The notes beneath the pieces are model-generated. The model was given only the letters and a program-made list of their open reading frames with translations, was not told the DNA's origin and did no database searches. Below are positions 43,581-52,489 of a stretch of 64,000 nucleotides of DNA, one piece after another. The DNA comes from an uncultured Aquimarina sp. (GTDB lineage Bacteria > Bacteroidota > Bacteroidia > Flavobacteriales > Flavobacteriaceae): the NCBI RefSeq assembly GCF_947500065.1, contig NZ_CANMQT010000007.1, forward strand, positions 124,001 through 188,000, in the 5' to 3' direction. The position numbers and the translations under genes were made by a program. How positions within the stretch are numbered: the first letter of the stretch is position 1; every line of letters begins with the position of its first letter.

Positions 43581-44480
43581 TTAGTTTAAGTTGTTGGTTA
43601 ATTGTAAGAACTGTTCTTCCAGACTTTCTTTTCGTTTTACAAGATGCGTTAACGTAATACCAGCTTCATATAACTGCTTGTTCAAACTTTCTGCATCTAA
43701 CTCACGATTTAAAAAAGCAATGAGCTTATCGTCTTCTTCTTTAATATTGCCAAAAGTACTTTGGTCAGATAACCATTTCTTGAGTACACTGTTTTGATTA
43801 CTGTTTAGTTCAAAGAAACCATAACTGGCATTCATTTCATCAACAGGACCAGAGTATAGTTTTACTCCTTTGCGAATGATAACTACATGACTACATACTT
43901 TTTCTACTTCATCCAATAAGTGGGAAGCAAGAAGAATTGTAGTTCCCTGAGAAGCGATTACCTTAATAATTTCTCTTATCTGATGGATTCCTTGTGGATC
44001 TAAACCATTTGTAGGTTCATCTAGAATAAGAATTTCAGGATCGTTTAGTAATGCCGATGCAATAGCTAAACGCTGCTTCATACCAAGAGAGAATGTTCTG
44101 AATTTACTGTCTTTTCTATCCAAAAGACCAACAAGTTCTAGCTTTTCTTCAATTTTATCAGTTGCAACTTCTTTAATCTGACATACTAGCTTCAGATTTT
44201 GAGCGGCAGTCATATAGGGATAAAAATTAGGACGTTCTATAATGGCTCCAACTTTTTTAAGAGCTTCATGAGTAGATGTATTTCCATCAAACCAGGTAAA
44301 ATCTCCTGAAGATCTATTTACAACATTAAGAACAATACCGAGAGTGGTTGATTTACCACTTCCGTTAGGTCCTAGAATGCCATACACATTTCCTTTTTTA
44401 ATGGTAAAGGAAAGGTCATTGACAGCGGTTATCGGTCCGAATCTTTTGGTAAGATTCTTCAAAGTTAGAATGGTTTCCAA
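43581..44480 (-). CDS. ABC transporter ATP-binding protein
   Basis: A 299-residue ATPase. Walker A is GPNGSGKST (37-45), the signature is FSLGMKQRLA, Walker B is EILILDEPTNGLDP and the H-loop is in LLASHLLDEVEKV. The extended C-terminal part (about 215-299) is typical of ABC-2-associated ATPases such as bacitracin or gliding-type exporters. It powers the permease encoded next on the same strand. There is no solute-binding protein nearby, so it is an exporter or membrane-remodelling type. Confidence 0.94.
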   Translation of the reverse strand: METILTLKNLTKRFGPITAVNDLSFTIKKGNVYGILGPNGSGKSTTLGIVLNVVNRSSGDFTWFDGNTSTHEALKKVGAIIERPNFYPYMTAAQNLKLVCQIKEVATDKIEEKLELVGLLDRKDSKFRTFSLGMKQRLAIASALLNDPEILILDEPTNGLDPQGIHQIREIIKVIASQGTTILLASHLLDEVEKVCSHVVIIRKGVKLYSGPVDEMNASYGFFELNSNQNSVLKKWLSDQSTFGNIKEEDDKLIAFLNRELDAESLNKQLYEAGITLTHLVKRKESLEEQFLQLTNNLN

Positions 44481-44591
44481 TGGTGTTTTTTTTTGGCGGT
44501 TATATTAAACAAGACGACCAGTGTTTGTTTTTGTTACAAACATTAGTTGGAAAAAGTATTTAATAATGTTATTAGGATCCTTGAAAAACGT

Positions 44592-44623
44592 AAAAAAGAC
44601 CAACTCTTTAGTTGATCTTTTTT
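44592..44623 (-). terminator. Minus-strand terminator of the M28 peptidase gene
   Basis: AAAAAAGACCAAC (44592-44604) pairs with GTTGATCTTTTTT (44611-44623) around six bases, with one position that is a G-T pair when read on the minus strand. The minus strand ends in six T. It lies 22 bases after the peptidase stop. Confidence 0.8.
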
Positions 44624-44644
44624 ACATTAAATTCTTTTGATATT

Positions 44645-46099
44645 TTAATCTAAAATGATTTTTTTACTTAGTTGTCTCTGATCTTTTAGCGATAGCGTAA
44701 TTACATAGATACCACTACTAAGGGAATTGAGTGAAATATTCCCTGAGGAAATTATATTCTTTTTTTGTAGAACTTTTCTTCCATTTATATCATACATATT
44801 AATGTTTTCTACTTCCATACTTGTTTGTGATATATTATATGTTAATATTTTGTTCTTTACATAGAAATAATATCCTTCTTCTTCAAATTCAGGTGTAGAA
44901 AGTGTTGCATCATTTTTTGCTATTTCAATTAGGAATTCACTACATAATTTAGCAAATTTTGTAGCATGCTCAGCAGTTCCTGATATGCTAAAAGTATCAT
45001 TTCTGGTATGAATATTTGGATTGTACTGAGAAAAATTAGCTTCAAAAGGAAAGGATGCTGGGTATCCTTGACTGTTCCAACTTGCGTGATCAGAACATCC
45101 ATAGTTACAAACCGCTGTGCTATAGGTGAGTTGGTGATTTCCAGATGTGTTATAATGATCCATTAATTGTTTAAAAAAGTCATTAAGAGTACTATCTGTA
45201 TTATCGTCAATAAAATAAACATCATTGGCAGAACCATTATAATTTGTCATGTCGAATTGACCTACAGCAATTACATTAACATTGTTAGTTTTATAATCTG
45301 CTGCAATTTCTGCTGATCCTCTTAGTCCAACTTCTTCTGCGGCATATGCCATCACTTCAATAGTTCTTTTGGGTTGAAAACCAATTTCAAATAATGTTCT
45401 TGCTGCTTCCGTAATCGTAGCAATACCTGATGCGTCATCATCAGCTCCTGGAGCGTCATTATTTCCCTGAGAAGAAGTAGAATCCAAATGACCACCAACA
45501 ATTACAAACTCATCTGGGAATTCAGAACCTTGAATGGTCATAACTACTGATTTCATTGGGGTACTATTATGGCTTACTAATCTAACACTAACATCTGTTC
45601 TGTTGTAAGTAGAAGCCATAGTTTCCCATTTTGTTTTTAGATCCTGCGCAGATTGATTAGCGGAATTAGAAGTATGGTATCTTGTTCCGTAATTTTCTAG
45701 TTCGGTGATATGGTTTTCAATGTTTTGAGTATCAATAGCATTCATTGCTTGATTTACCATAGTATCCTCTGTTATAGTAAAGGCCATTTTATTAGAAACC
45801 GCTTTTATATCATCTTTTTGCAATGATTGTTTTGCTTCAGTTTCTGATGATTTATAGATAAACCCAGGTCCATGAACTAAAACGCGACCATGTAGTTTAT
45901 GGCTTACTTCTTCAGACATGAAAACTGCAGCTTCGTTTCTTCGTTTAGCTATAATTTCTATTTCGTTAGGATATTCTTTTTGTAATTCCTCAGCATCTAT
46001 TAGCGCCATCGTAGCATAGAAAGAGGAGGTTTCTTGTTGAGCAAAAGTAAGTGGAATTGATAATGAGTATATTATTAATAGTGAGAAGAGCTTTTTCAT
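44645..46099 (-). CDS. Secreted M28 zinc aminopeptidase with T9SS type-A sorting tail
   Basis: The 484-residue product has a signal peptide (1-20, ending TFAQ), a propeptide-like region (about 25-130), an M28 peptidase domain (about 130-395) and a C-terminal T9SS type-A sorting domain (about 415-484). By comparison with the Vibrio/Aeromonas leucyl aminopeptidase, metal ligands are His204 (GGHLDS), Asp221 (GADDDASG), Glu256 (AEE, with Glu255 as base), Asp283 (QFDMTNY) and His364 (NIHTRNDTF); a CNYGC pair (331/335) matches its disulphide. It would release N-terminal amino acids from peptides outside the cell. It is monocistronic, with a terminator and a candidate promoter box. Confidence 0.95.
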   Translation of the reverse strand: MKKLFSLLIIYSLSIPLTFAQQETSSFYATMALIDAEELQKEYPNEIEIIAKRRNEAAVFMSEEVSHKLHGRVLVHGPGFIYKSSETEAKQSLQKDDIKAVSNKMAFTITEDTMVNQAMNAIDTQNIENHITELENYGTRYHTSNSANQSAQDLKTKWETMASTYNRTDVSVRLVSHNSTPMKSVVMTIQGSEFPDEFVIVGGHLDSTSSQGNNDAPGADDDASGIATITEAARTLFEIGFQPKRTIEVMAYAAEEVGLRGSAEIAADYKTNNVNVIAVGQFDMTNYNGSANDVYFIDDNTDSTLNDFFKQLMDHYNTSGNHQLTYSTAVCNYGCSDHASWNSQGYPASFPFEANFSQYNPNIHTRNDTFSISGTAEHATKFAKLCSEFLIEIAKNDATLSTPEFEEEGYYFYVKNKILTYNISQTSMEVENINMYDINGRKVLQKKNIISSGNISLNSLSSGIYVITLSLKDQRQLSKKIILD

Positions 46100-46131
46100 T
46101 TTAAAGGTTTGTTGAGTTTAATATTAGACTA

Positions 46132-46139
46132 TAAAGATA
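46132..46139 (-). promoter_or_regulatory. Candidate -7 element of the M28 peptidase gene
   Basis: On the minus strand the sequence is TATCTTTA, matching the box upstream of uvrB and one base off TAnnTTTG; it is 32 bases before the ATG at 46099. No clear -33 element is visible. Confidence 0.35.
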
Positions 46140-46231
46140 AATATTTGATGGGCATGCGTGCATTTACAACGAGAAAAAGAACTTACTAATTGTATATTTT
46201 GGTTAATTTTATAATCATGGAAGAAAAGCTA

Positions 46232-47284
46232 ATGTCTAAGAAGAAACCTATCTATCCCATTAATGATAGCCTGGATAGTTATTTAAAAGAATGTAATCGT
46301 AAAATCAAGATTCCGGTATTTTATGATGATTTGTTGAGGTTTTCGGGTTCTATTGTTGTGTATGATAGTAATGATATAGATACTTTATGGGTTCGTGTGT
46401 ATTATGAAGAACACGAGCGTCCTGAGATAGAATCCAGTCTAAAGAAAGTGTATACGATACTACATTCTGATGGAAATGAAGATGCGATTGAGTTTCTTAA
46501 TATCGATGCGATTGATTACTGTACTTTTGGAAATTCTAAGCCTTTTAGGATTAAGATTCGGAATATACTGAATGATAACTACACCTATATTTATGTAAAG
46601 AAAGCGGATGCTTCTCGTATTTATGGATTAGAGTTAGAGCATATGTTCTCGCCAAATCGTATTAACTTTTTAGTATATAAAAATACGTTGATAGAGGAAC
46701 ATATTGCAGGAATTCCTGGAGATGTATTTATAAAAGATTTTTTACCTGATCTAAGTGATCAGGCAAAATCTCAGATCGCCAAGGAATTTGTGAAGTTTAA
46801 TGAACGCTGCCAGATGCGTTTATTAGGAGATATGCGATCCTATAATTATGTAATCATTCCTATACACGATTTTGAGCATGTGGAGTATAAGATTAGAGCT
46901 ATTGATTTTGATCAACAATGTTTTGAAGGGAAGTTAAAAGTATATCAACCACAATTCTTTAAGGAGAATTTTGATATGGTAGATATTGTGATGAATAAAT
47001 TACAGCCTAGTTCTATAGAACAGTATAAAAAAGAGGAACGTTCTGTTCTGGCAAAACGTATATTAAATTCCAGATCACGTTATGAAACCTTAGTTAATTG
47101 CATGTGTGCTGATACTATTTCTACTTCCGAAAACTTGGAAGAACTAAGAGAACACCTCTATAATTTTACCTTAGATCTAAAATTCAGGAGAAGTAAATCG
47201 ATGGGAGAAGTCCTAAAGACTGCCTTGGATTTTGTAAAACGTAATTATGAAAATGTCAATATGAAAAGATTGTTGGAAGGGTGA
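46232..47284 (+). CDS. Uncharacterised protein with kinase-like motifs
   Basis: A 350-residue cytoplasmic protein started at ATG 46232 (MSKKKPIYPI), which has a purine-rich stretch just before it; ATG 46217 is an alternative. I know no named family. Residues about 120-230 contain motifs in the order expected of a kinase-like (APH/protein-kinase-type) fold: YIYVKKAD (candidate beta-3 lysine), GLELEHM (candidate helix-C Glu), FLVYKNTLIEEHIAG (hinge-like), GDMRSYNYVI (Asp200 and Asn205, like the catalytic GDxxxxN) and IDFD (Asp225/Asp227, like the metal-binding aspartate). The C-terminal 110 residues are helical. This is a motif-level inference. It stands alone, divergent from the M28 peptidase gene. 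Confidence 0.75.
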   Translation: MSKKKPIYPINDSLDSYLKECNRKIKIPVFYDDLLRFSGSIVVYDSNDIDTLWVRVYYEEHERPEIESSLKKVYTILHSDGNEDAIEFLNIDAIDYCTFGNSKPFRIKIRNILNDNYTYIYVKKADASRIYGLELEHMFSPNRINFLVYKNTLIEEHIAGIPGDVFIKDFLPDLSDQAKSQIAKEFVKFNERCQMRLLGDMRSYNYVIIPIHDFEHVEYKIRAIDFDQQCFEGKLKVYQPQFFKENFDMVDIVMNKLQPSSIEQYKKEERSVLAKRILNSRSRYETLVNCMCADTISTSENLEELREHLYNFTLDLKFRRSKSMGEVLKTALDFVKRNYENVNMKRLLEG

Positions 47285-47286
47285 TG

Positions 47287-47331
47287 GAAGTCGGAAGTGA
47301 AAATAATAGATTATCTCGGACATCCGACTTC
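47287..47331. repeat. Inverted repeat after the kinase-like gene
   Basis: GAAGTCGGA (47287-47295) and TCCGACTTC (47323-47331) are a perfect 9-bp inverted repeat with a 27-base spacer, 3 bases after the stop codon. Nearby text (GGAAGTC, GGACATCCGACTTC) resembles degenerate heptamer repeats seen between flavobacterial genes. It might act as a terminator for either convergent gene, but no T-run follows closely. Confidence 0.45.
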
Positions 47332-47346
47332 AAGCCTCTGACATTC

Positions 47347-49086
47347 TTATTTTATTTTTTGCTCCAACTCAGTATTTTTTAGTTTTAAAGCTTCTACTTC
47401 CTTGATTAAGTTTTCTGTCTTTTTATTCTGCTCAATCATATACAATGTAAGCTCCTCTATTTTTTGAAGAAGTTTAGCATTCATTTCCCCTAGTTGAATA
47501 CCATTTTCGGATACTTCTGTTGCAGAAGGAACGTTTTCTAAGTGTCCTTTTTCTGCGATATGATTTTCTACTTCTTGTAGCGTAGGTAGGTTATAATCAT
47601 TCTCGAAAACGTAGTCAGGCCATGCATTGTATAAGGCAACCTTAACCTCTTCCGCAGCGATTTTGCCTTTTACACCTAGTTTGAAACCTTTGGTATCTTC
47701 AGTACCGATCCCTACATTACCTCCGTTAAAAAAAGATGTCCCATAGGAGTGAATTTGTACTTTTTTTGTTTTTTCTGTTTCAGAATCAGCTGTGTACATT
47801 TCGAATTTAGAGTGAAGAAAACCACTTGATGATCCACCAGGTTTAAGCATAAAGACATTGTGATTATAACTCCCTGGAATTGTTCCCATGGTCATGTTAT
47901 GTCTGGCCCAATATATTCCATCATCATCAGGTCCAGAGTTTAAGAATATTTTTCCTTTCACATCAAGTTTTTCTTGCGGATTTGTAGTTCCAATACCGAT
48001 ATTTCCATTGGTGTCTGCGAGCATCGAAATGGAATTATTATTGTAATTATATAAACTGAATTTCCCTACAGTAGGATAATTAGAAAGAAGTCCCCAGCTA
48101 TCTTGACCTGCATCCTGAAAACGTATGATGGATGGTTTCCCATCAGTAGATGAATTTATATGAATTTCAGCATTATTGTTTGCAATAGATTTAACTTCTA
48201 GTTCTGCAGTTGGATTTGTAGTTCCAATACCTACATTTCCGTTTGTTTTTACAATCATTTTTTCTCCTCCGCCAGCAAGTAAGCTTAAATCCTTTCCTGT
48301 TTGTCCGCCAATAATAGCTTTGTTTGTATCCCAACTTAATCGACCATGATCCGCACTTGATCCCCAAGTAATAACTCCATCTCCTCTAAATTTAATTCTA
48401 TTATTCAATTGAAGACTAGTAACACTAGAATTTCCCTGATCCACAATATGTAATTTTGCGTTAGGATTTGTAGTTCCAATACCTAAATTACCATTAGCTG
48501 CCATTGTCATCATTTTGGTAGTATAACTAGTCCAGGTAAATAATGGCCTGTTTTGTATCGGACCATTAGATCTTCTTGCATCAAAAGCTACCAATGCATT
48601 AGTTCCTGTATCCATAGCATCAGATGTGGAACCCATAATAGAAAGCGAATATCTGTTGTCTGTTGCGTGATATCCTTTAATTAAAGGAATAAATTGATTT
48701 GCAGAACCTGTACTGTTTGCTATTTGTAAATAATCGGAAGGGGCATCAGATATCTTAAATCGCATCAAACTTTCTGTTTGTCCTGCATTTGATAATATAT
48801 CTAATTTAGCTCCTGGATTTGTTGTTCCTATACCTACATTACCAGCAGGATTTAAGGTCATTAGATGGTTTGTTCCTTTGTTAAAAAAATAGATATTACC
48901 AATAGGTTTTTCAATACTTCCAATATAGAGCTGATTGGTTCCATTTAAACCGAAAGCCCTTGTGTAATTGGATTCACCACTTTTTTGGACTCTGATATAA
49001 TCAGTAGTATTGTTTAAATCCACATTCTGTGAATTAGCTTGAATAAAGAAAAGTGAAAGTGTTAGTATTAATAATGTCTTTTTCAT
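47347..49086 (-). CDS. Secreted repetitive tail-fibre-like protein
   Basis: The 579-residue product has a signal peptide (about 1-19, ending ANSQ). It contains five repeats of the form GNVGIGTTNPxAKLxV (about residues 80-95, 200-215, 285-300, 365-380 and 455-470), each separated by a strand-rich segment. Around 475-525 is an ALYNAWPDYVFENDYNLPTL segment, followed by a leucine-rich coiled coil (about 535-579). This architecture recurs in Bacteroidetes surface proteins and resembles trimeric fibre proteins. No T9SS tail is visible, so the route of surface display is unclear. It lies 268 bases downstream of the nucleoid-protein gene and converges on the kinase-like gene. Confidence 0.85.
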   Translation of the reverse strand: MKKTLLILTLSLFFIQANSQNVDLNNTTDYIRVQKSGESNYTRAFGLNGTNQLYIGSIEKPIGNIYFFNKGTNHLMTLNPAGNVGIGTTNPGAKLDILSNAGQTESLMRFKISDAPSDYLQIANSTGSANQFIPLIKGYHATDNRYSLSIMGSTSDAMDTGTNALVAFDARRSNGPIQNRPLFTWTSYTTKMMTMAANGNLGIGTTNPNAKLHIVDQGNSSVTSLQLNNRIKFRGDGVITWGSSADHGRLSWDTNKAIIGGQTGKDLSLLAGGGEKMIVKTNGNVGIGTTNPTAELEVKSIANNNAEIHINSSTDGKPSIIRFQDAGQDSWGLLSNYPTVGKFSLYNYNNNSISMLADTNGNIGIGTTNPQEKLDVKGKIFLNSGPDDDGIYWARHNMTMGTIPGSYNHNVFMLKPGGSSSGFLHSKFEMYTADSETEKTKKVQIHSYGTSFFNGGNVGIGTEDTKGFKLGVKGKIAAEEVKVALYNAWPDYVFENDYNLPTLQEVENHIAEKGHLENVPSATEVSENGIQLGEMNAKLLQKIEELTLYMIEQNKKTENLIKEVEALKLKNTELEQKIK

Positions 49087-49353
49087 GATTTTGTTTAGTT
49101 AGTTCTTATTTGGAGCATACAAAAAAACGCTTCAAAAATTTATAATGCTTTTTAATAAGTGTCTTTAGGTTACCAATTGTTACCATGACTTTGTTACTTT
49201 TTTTCGGTCGAGAATAAAGTGTTTTTTTTGAAGGTAAAAGGAGGGAAGATATCTGAAGTCAAAAGTTAGGTGTTAGATGTAGAAAGTCCAAGATTCAAAT
49301 TTTTATAATGTAATTTGTACCTTAGACTTTTATGTTTTTAGACTAAATTATAA

Positions 49354-50412
49354 TTAATCCTTCTGCTCTTTATTAAAGTATACCAGGTAATAGTACATCT
49401 GTTTTTCTTCGTCCCAGCCTTTTTCTACAAATTTCTCTGCGGATTCTGGGTTGATAAAATCCATTTTAATCTGAATATTTGTGTCTAGATTAATCGTGTT
49501 TTTTATCTTTTTTCTTGCTGCTGATACCGCGGTATTGGCTATAGGGAACTCAGTAAGATCTTCTATATGGTATTTTGGTGCCTTTTCTGTTTTGTAATGT
49601 TTAAATTCAGGAATAAGATCTGGATTATCAATTACTTCGTTTAAAAAAGCAGATTCTTCAAATGTATCGTTCTTTGCAAAGTGATTTACAGCTCGGTTCA
49701 TAAACATCACTTCTTCTTTTTTATCTTCTGCAGGTAGGACCACATCTTTAGCAAAATCCTGACAGAATTTCATGTATTTTTTCGTGTAGAAATTATCATC
49801 TTCAAAAGCTTCTACTCCTAAGAAATGTTCTAACCAATATTTGGTGTCATATTTATTGGAATCTACAGAAAGAATTTTATATCCTTCTTCTTTTTTATAA
49901 TTAAAAATTAAGCAACCTTTATCAAGTTTGTTAAGATTAACTCCTTGTTGATGTAATAATTCTAAATCGGTTCCTCTTTCTTCAAACTGAAGGAAATCAT
50001 ATTTTAATTCTGATTTAAAAATCCCTAATGCAGAAACTTTTTCGTTATCAATCGTAAGGTTTTCTAAGTAGGTGATATATACTTCACCACTCTTAATATG
50101 TGGATGCTGTGATTGTTCATATAGCAAAGAAGTTATTCTTTTGGATTTCTCATGTGCAGAAGATGGATTGTCAAAAATTTCGGTAACAATCTTATATAAC
50201 GGATTAAATTCTACATCAACTTCATTTGCAAACTGGAAATAGTTTTCTTCCTTTTCTCTAAAAGGTTTAAAGAAGTATTCTTTTAATAAAGCTGTTAACT
50301 CATCATTAAGCGCATAAGGAGAATCAGAAAGAAATATATTTTCATTTCTGCTTTTATTTCCAATTCTATGAATCGAAAGGGATTCTATTTGAGTGCTATA
50401 TAAGTTGATCAT
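49354..50412 (-). CDS. NdpA/YejK-type nucleoid-associated protein
   Basis: A 352-residue protein of the 37-kDa nucleoid-associated family (PF04245). It opens with the conserved VHRIGNK-like segment (SIHRIGNKSRNENIFLSD), has the KSGEVYITYLENL strand and the LDKGCLIFNY segment, and ends in KKIKNTINLDTNIQIKMDF. Family members bind the nucleoid; one relative is linked to resistance of topoisomerase. It is cytoplasmic. It lies 85 bases after the PF07929 gene on the same strand and is probably cotranscribed with it or has a promoter in that gap. Confidence 0.88.
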   Translation of the reverse strand: MINLYSTQIESLSIHRIGNKSRNENIFLSDSPYALNDELTALLKEYFFKPFREKEENYFQFANEVDVEFNPLYKIVTEIFDNPSSAHEKSKRITSLLYEQSQHPHIKSGEVYITYLENLTIDNEKVSALGIFKSELKYDFLQFEERGTDLELLHQQGVNLNKLDKGCLIFNYKKEEGYKILSVDSNKYDTKYWLEHFLGVEAFEDDNFYTKKYMKFCQDFAKDVVLPAEDKKEEVMFMNRAVNHFAKNDTFEESAFLNEVIDNPDLIPEFKHYKTEKAPKYHIEDLTEFPIANTAVSAARKKIKNTINLDTNIQIKMDFINPESAEKFVEKGWDEEKQMYYYLVYFNKEQKD

Positions 50413-50497
50413 TTTTTTTGTTTAAAAGTTGTAAAGTTTCAGAGAATCTAACAATTTATGCTTCAAAGGTTATTACGAATCTTTGATTCTTTTTAAC

Positions 50498-51007
50498 CTA
50501 ATTCCAGTTTTCATCAAATCCTAATTCATCATAGTCATCAAGATCTAGGAAATCATCTTCTTCACTATCTTCGTCTAGATTATCTGCTTTAAATTCTTTA
50601 TCAGGAGCATTGTCTGGTATTTGACCATGCACAAACATAACACTTGGATACTCTCTTCCGTTTTCATATTCCGCAATTTCTGCGAGTTCTACTAAGAAGG
50701 TCCACATGCTTAGGAAATCATAAATGTAAATTAATCTAGGAGATACTTCATGTACAACATCAATAAGAGATGTTTCATTCATTAGTCTTACAGGCTGATT
50801 GCCATCACTCATGTCAAAAAGAGATATTTCTTCTCCTTGAGTCCATTGCTCATCGCTAGTATAAAAAGAAGCCATTTCCATACCGTCAAATCCGAAGGAT
50901 TGGTTAATGACATCATGAAATTGCTCTAAAGTAGCATCTTGTTCGATTTCGATATCTCTAAACACATCTTCCTCTGTATCCAGGATAATTCTGAAACGGT
51001 AAATCAT
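50498..51007 (-). CDS. pRiA4b ORF-3-like (PF07929) protein
   Basis: A 169-residue protein with a pRiA4b_Orf3 domain: MIYRFRIILDTEEDVFRDIE, then EQDATLEQFHDVINQSFGFD and the aspartate-rich acidic tail (DNLDEDSEEDDFLDLDDYDE). The family was named from a plasmid gene and is often found in ordinary chromosomal positions; function is unknown. It has no signal peptide. It lies 42 bases after ctaA on the same strand. Confidence 0.85.
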   Translation of the reverse strand: MIYRFRIILDTEEDVFRDIEIEQDATLEQFHDVINQSFGFDGMEMASFYTSDEQWTQGEEISLFDMSDGNQPVRLMNETSLIDVVHEVSPRLIYIYDFLSMWTFLVELAEIAEYENGREYPSVMFVHGQIPDNAPDKEFKADNLDEDSEEDDFLDLDDYDELGFDENWN

Positions 51008-51049
51008 TCTTCATTAATTTGGATTGGCAAAGATACTACAAATCAATTG

Positions 51050-52066
51050 TTATTTGGTAAAACGATGTAATGAAAAAGTAATTGCGCCTAATAATAAAAA
51101 TGCAACAACTTGGTGTAATATTCCTAATGTTATTGGTACTCTATACAGTAAAGTGAAAACACCTAGCAGAAACTGAATCCCTACGATGATTAATAATATA
51201 TTTAGTGATTTTTTCTGAATAAGATTCGTTTCAATTTGTTTACTTCGATACCAAATTAATACAATAAGGCCTACTACAATATATGCTAGATATCGATGTA
51301 TAAATTGTACCCCACTTTTTCCTTCAATAAAATTCTTGATTAACGGAGATTGTTCAATATATACTGATTCGTGTATCAATTGTCCATCATTCATTAGTGG
51401 CCAATGATTATGTAAAAAACCAGCATCTAAACCGGCTACAAAGGCACCATATATAATTTGAATCAATAATATTCCTAAGGTCCATCGGATTAGATTTCGG
51501 AACTTACGGTTTACAGGTTTTTTATTTGGATACATAAGATCCAGCGCTACCCACAACGTATAAGCAAACGTTATGAAGGCAGCAGTAAGATGCATAGCAA
51601 GTCTGTAATGACTGACGTCAGGTCTGTCTATCAATCCACTTTTTACCATAAACCAGCCTAAAAAGCCTTGAAAACCGCCTAAAAACATTAATATAATAGA
51701 TTTTCTTATGGTCGACTTGGTTAGCTGCTTTTTAATTAAAAAATAGACAAAAGGTATAATAAACACAATCCCTATAAATCTTCCGATGACACGATGTAAC
51801 CATTCCCAGAAGTAAATGTCTTTAAAATCCTCTATAGTAAATTGATTATTAATTTTTTGGTATTCAGGATATTGTTTATACAGTTCAAAAGCAGTATTCC
51901 ATTCTGTATCATTCATAGGAGGCAGGGTCCCTGAAATTAATTTATAATTGGAAATAGACAAGCCAGAATGAGTAAGTCGAGTAATACCACCTATTACAAC
52001 CATAATAAAAATGAGAAAACATCCAGTTAACAGCCAGTAAATTACTTTTTTATTGTTTTGTTTCAT
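51050..52066 (-). CDS. ctaA: Haem A synthase (COX15/CtaA)
   Basis: A 338-residue integral membrane enzyme that oxidises haem O to haem A for cytochrome c oxidase. It has eight helices in two four-helix halves; the conserved haem-binding histidines occur in FWEWLHRVIGR, LAMHLTAAF, FIHRYLAY and LGILHQVVAF, along with the FLHNHWPLMN loop. I use ATG 52066 (MKQNNKKV); another ATG lies six bases upstream (52072). It is bacterial/eukaryotic COX15-like. It lies 36 bases after the four-helix-bundle gene on the same strand. Confidence 0.95.
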   Translation of the reverse strand: MKQNNKKVIYWLLTGCFLIFIMVVIGGITRLTHSGLSISNYKLISGTLPPMNDTEWNTAFELYKQYPEYQKINNQFTIEDFKDIYFWEWLHRVIGRFIGIVFIIPFVYFLIKKQLTKSTIRKSIILMFLGGFQGFLGWFMVKSGLIDRPDVSHYRLAMHLTAAFITFAYTLWVALDLMYPNKKPVNRKFRNLIRWTLGILLIQIIYGAFVAGLDAGFLHNHWPLMNDGQLIHESVYIEQSPLIKNFIEGKSGVQFIHRYLAYIVVGLIVLIWYRSKQIETNLIQKKSLNILLIIVGIQFLLGVFTLLYRVPITLGILHQVVAFLLLGAITFSLHRFTK

Positions 52067-52078
52067 ATGCATTAGTGT

Positions 52079-52107
52079 CTAAGTTTAATAGTATGCAAGA
52101 ATCTAAG
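52079..52107 (+). repeat. CTAAG repeat, left flank of the four-helix-bundle gene
   Basis: CTAAG occurs at 52079-52083 and 52103-52107, exactly 24 bases (three octamers) apart. The second copy overlaps the stop codon of the four-helix-bundle gene. The opposite flank has the inverse motif with an 8-base period. Confidence 0.55.
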
Positions 52108-52459
52108 AAGTTTTAATTTTCCTAATGTAACTAGCAAGCATACGTTCAATTTCGCGAGTATTTTCAAAGAGAATATCAAAGTTCTCTTTCTTAAGGAAAT
52201 TGAGGTTTTTACTTATTTCGAGTTGAGTCTGTAATTCAAAAAGTGAACTGATAGCAATATTTAAAAACCGCAAATAGTCATTTTTACCAGTTCTTCCGTA
52301 TCCTTCAGCGATATTACTTGGTATTGAAATAGAAGATCTTCTGATTTGAGAAGTTAGCCCATATTGTTCTTCTTTTGGGAATCTGTTTGTTTCTGAATAT
52401 ATCTGCGTAACTAATTCAATTGATTTTTGCCAAATCATTAAGTCTCTGAATGTGCCCAT
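52103..52459 (-). CDS. Four-helix-bundle protein (23S rRNA-IVP family, PF05635)
   Basis: A 118-residue soluble helical protein of the family first described from intervening sequences of 23S rRNA genes: MGTFRDLMIWQKSIELV, then FPKEEQYGLTSQIRRSSISIPSNIAEGYGR (residues about 28-57) and LRFLNIAISSLFELQTQLEI. Proteins of this family form pentamers or bind nucleic acid in known structures; biological role is unclear. Here no rRNA gene is near; the gene is inserted between cca and ctaA and is flanked by short octamer-period repeats in opposite orientation, a sign that it may have moved as a small cassette. Confidence 0.9.
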   Translation of the reverse strand: MGTFRDLMIWQKSIELVTQIYSETNRFPKEEQYGLTSQIRRSSISIPSNIAEGYGRTGKNDYLRFLNIAISSLFELQTQLEISKNLNFLKKENFDILFENTREIERMLASYIRKIKTS

Positions 52460-52489
52460 TATATTATTAAATCATTAATACTTCAAAAA

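Noticed and set aside
50498..51007. PF07929 protein as a sign of a mobile element
   Set aside because: The family name comes from a plasmid and is sometimes described as an IS passenger, but no transposase, terminal repeat or other mobile feature is near; the gene sits in a housekeeping run.
52103..52459. 23S rRNA intervening sequence
   Set aside because: The protein family was named for insertions in 23S rRNA genes, but no rRNA sequence flanks this gene; both neighbours are intact protein genes.
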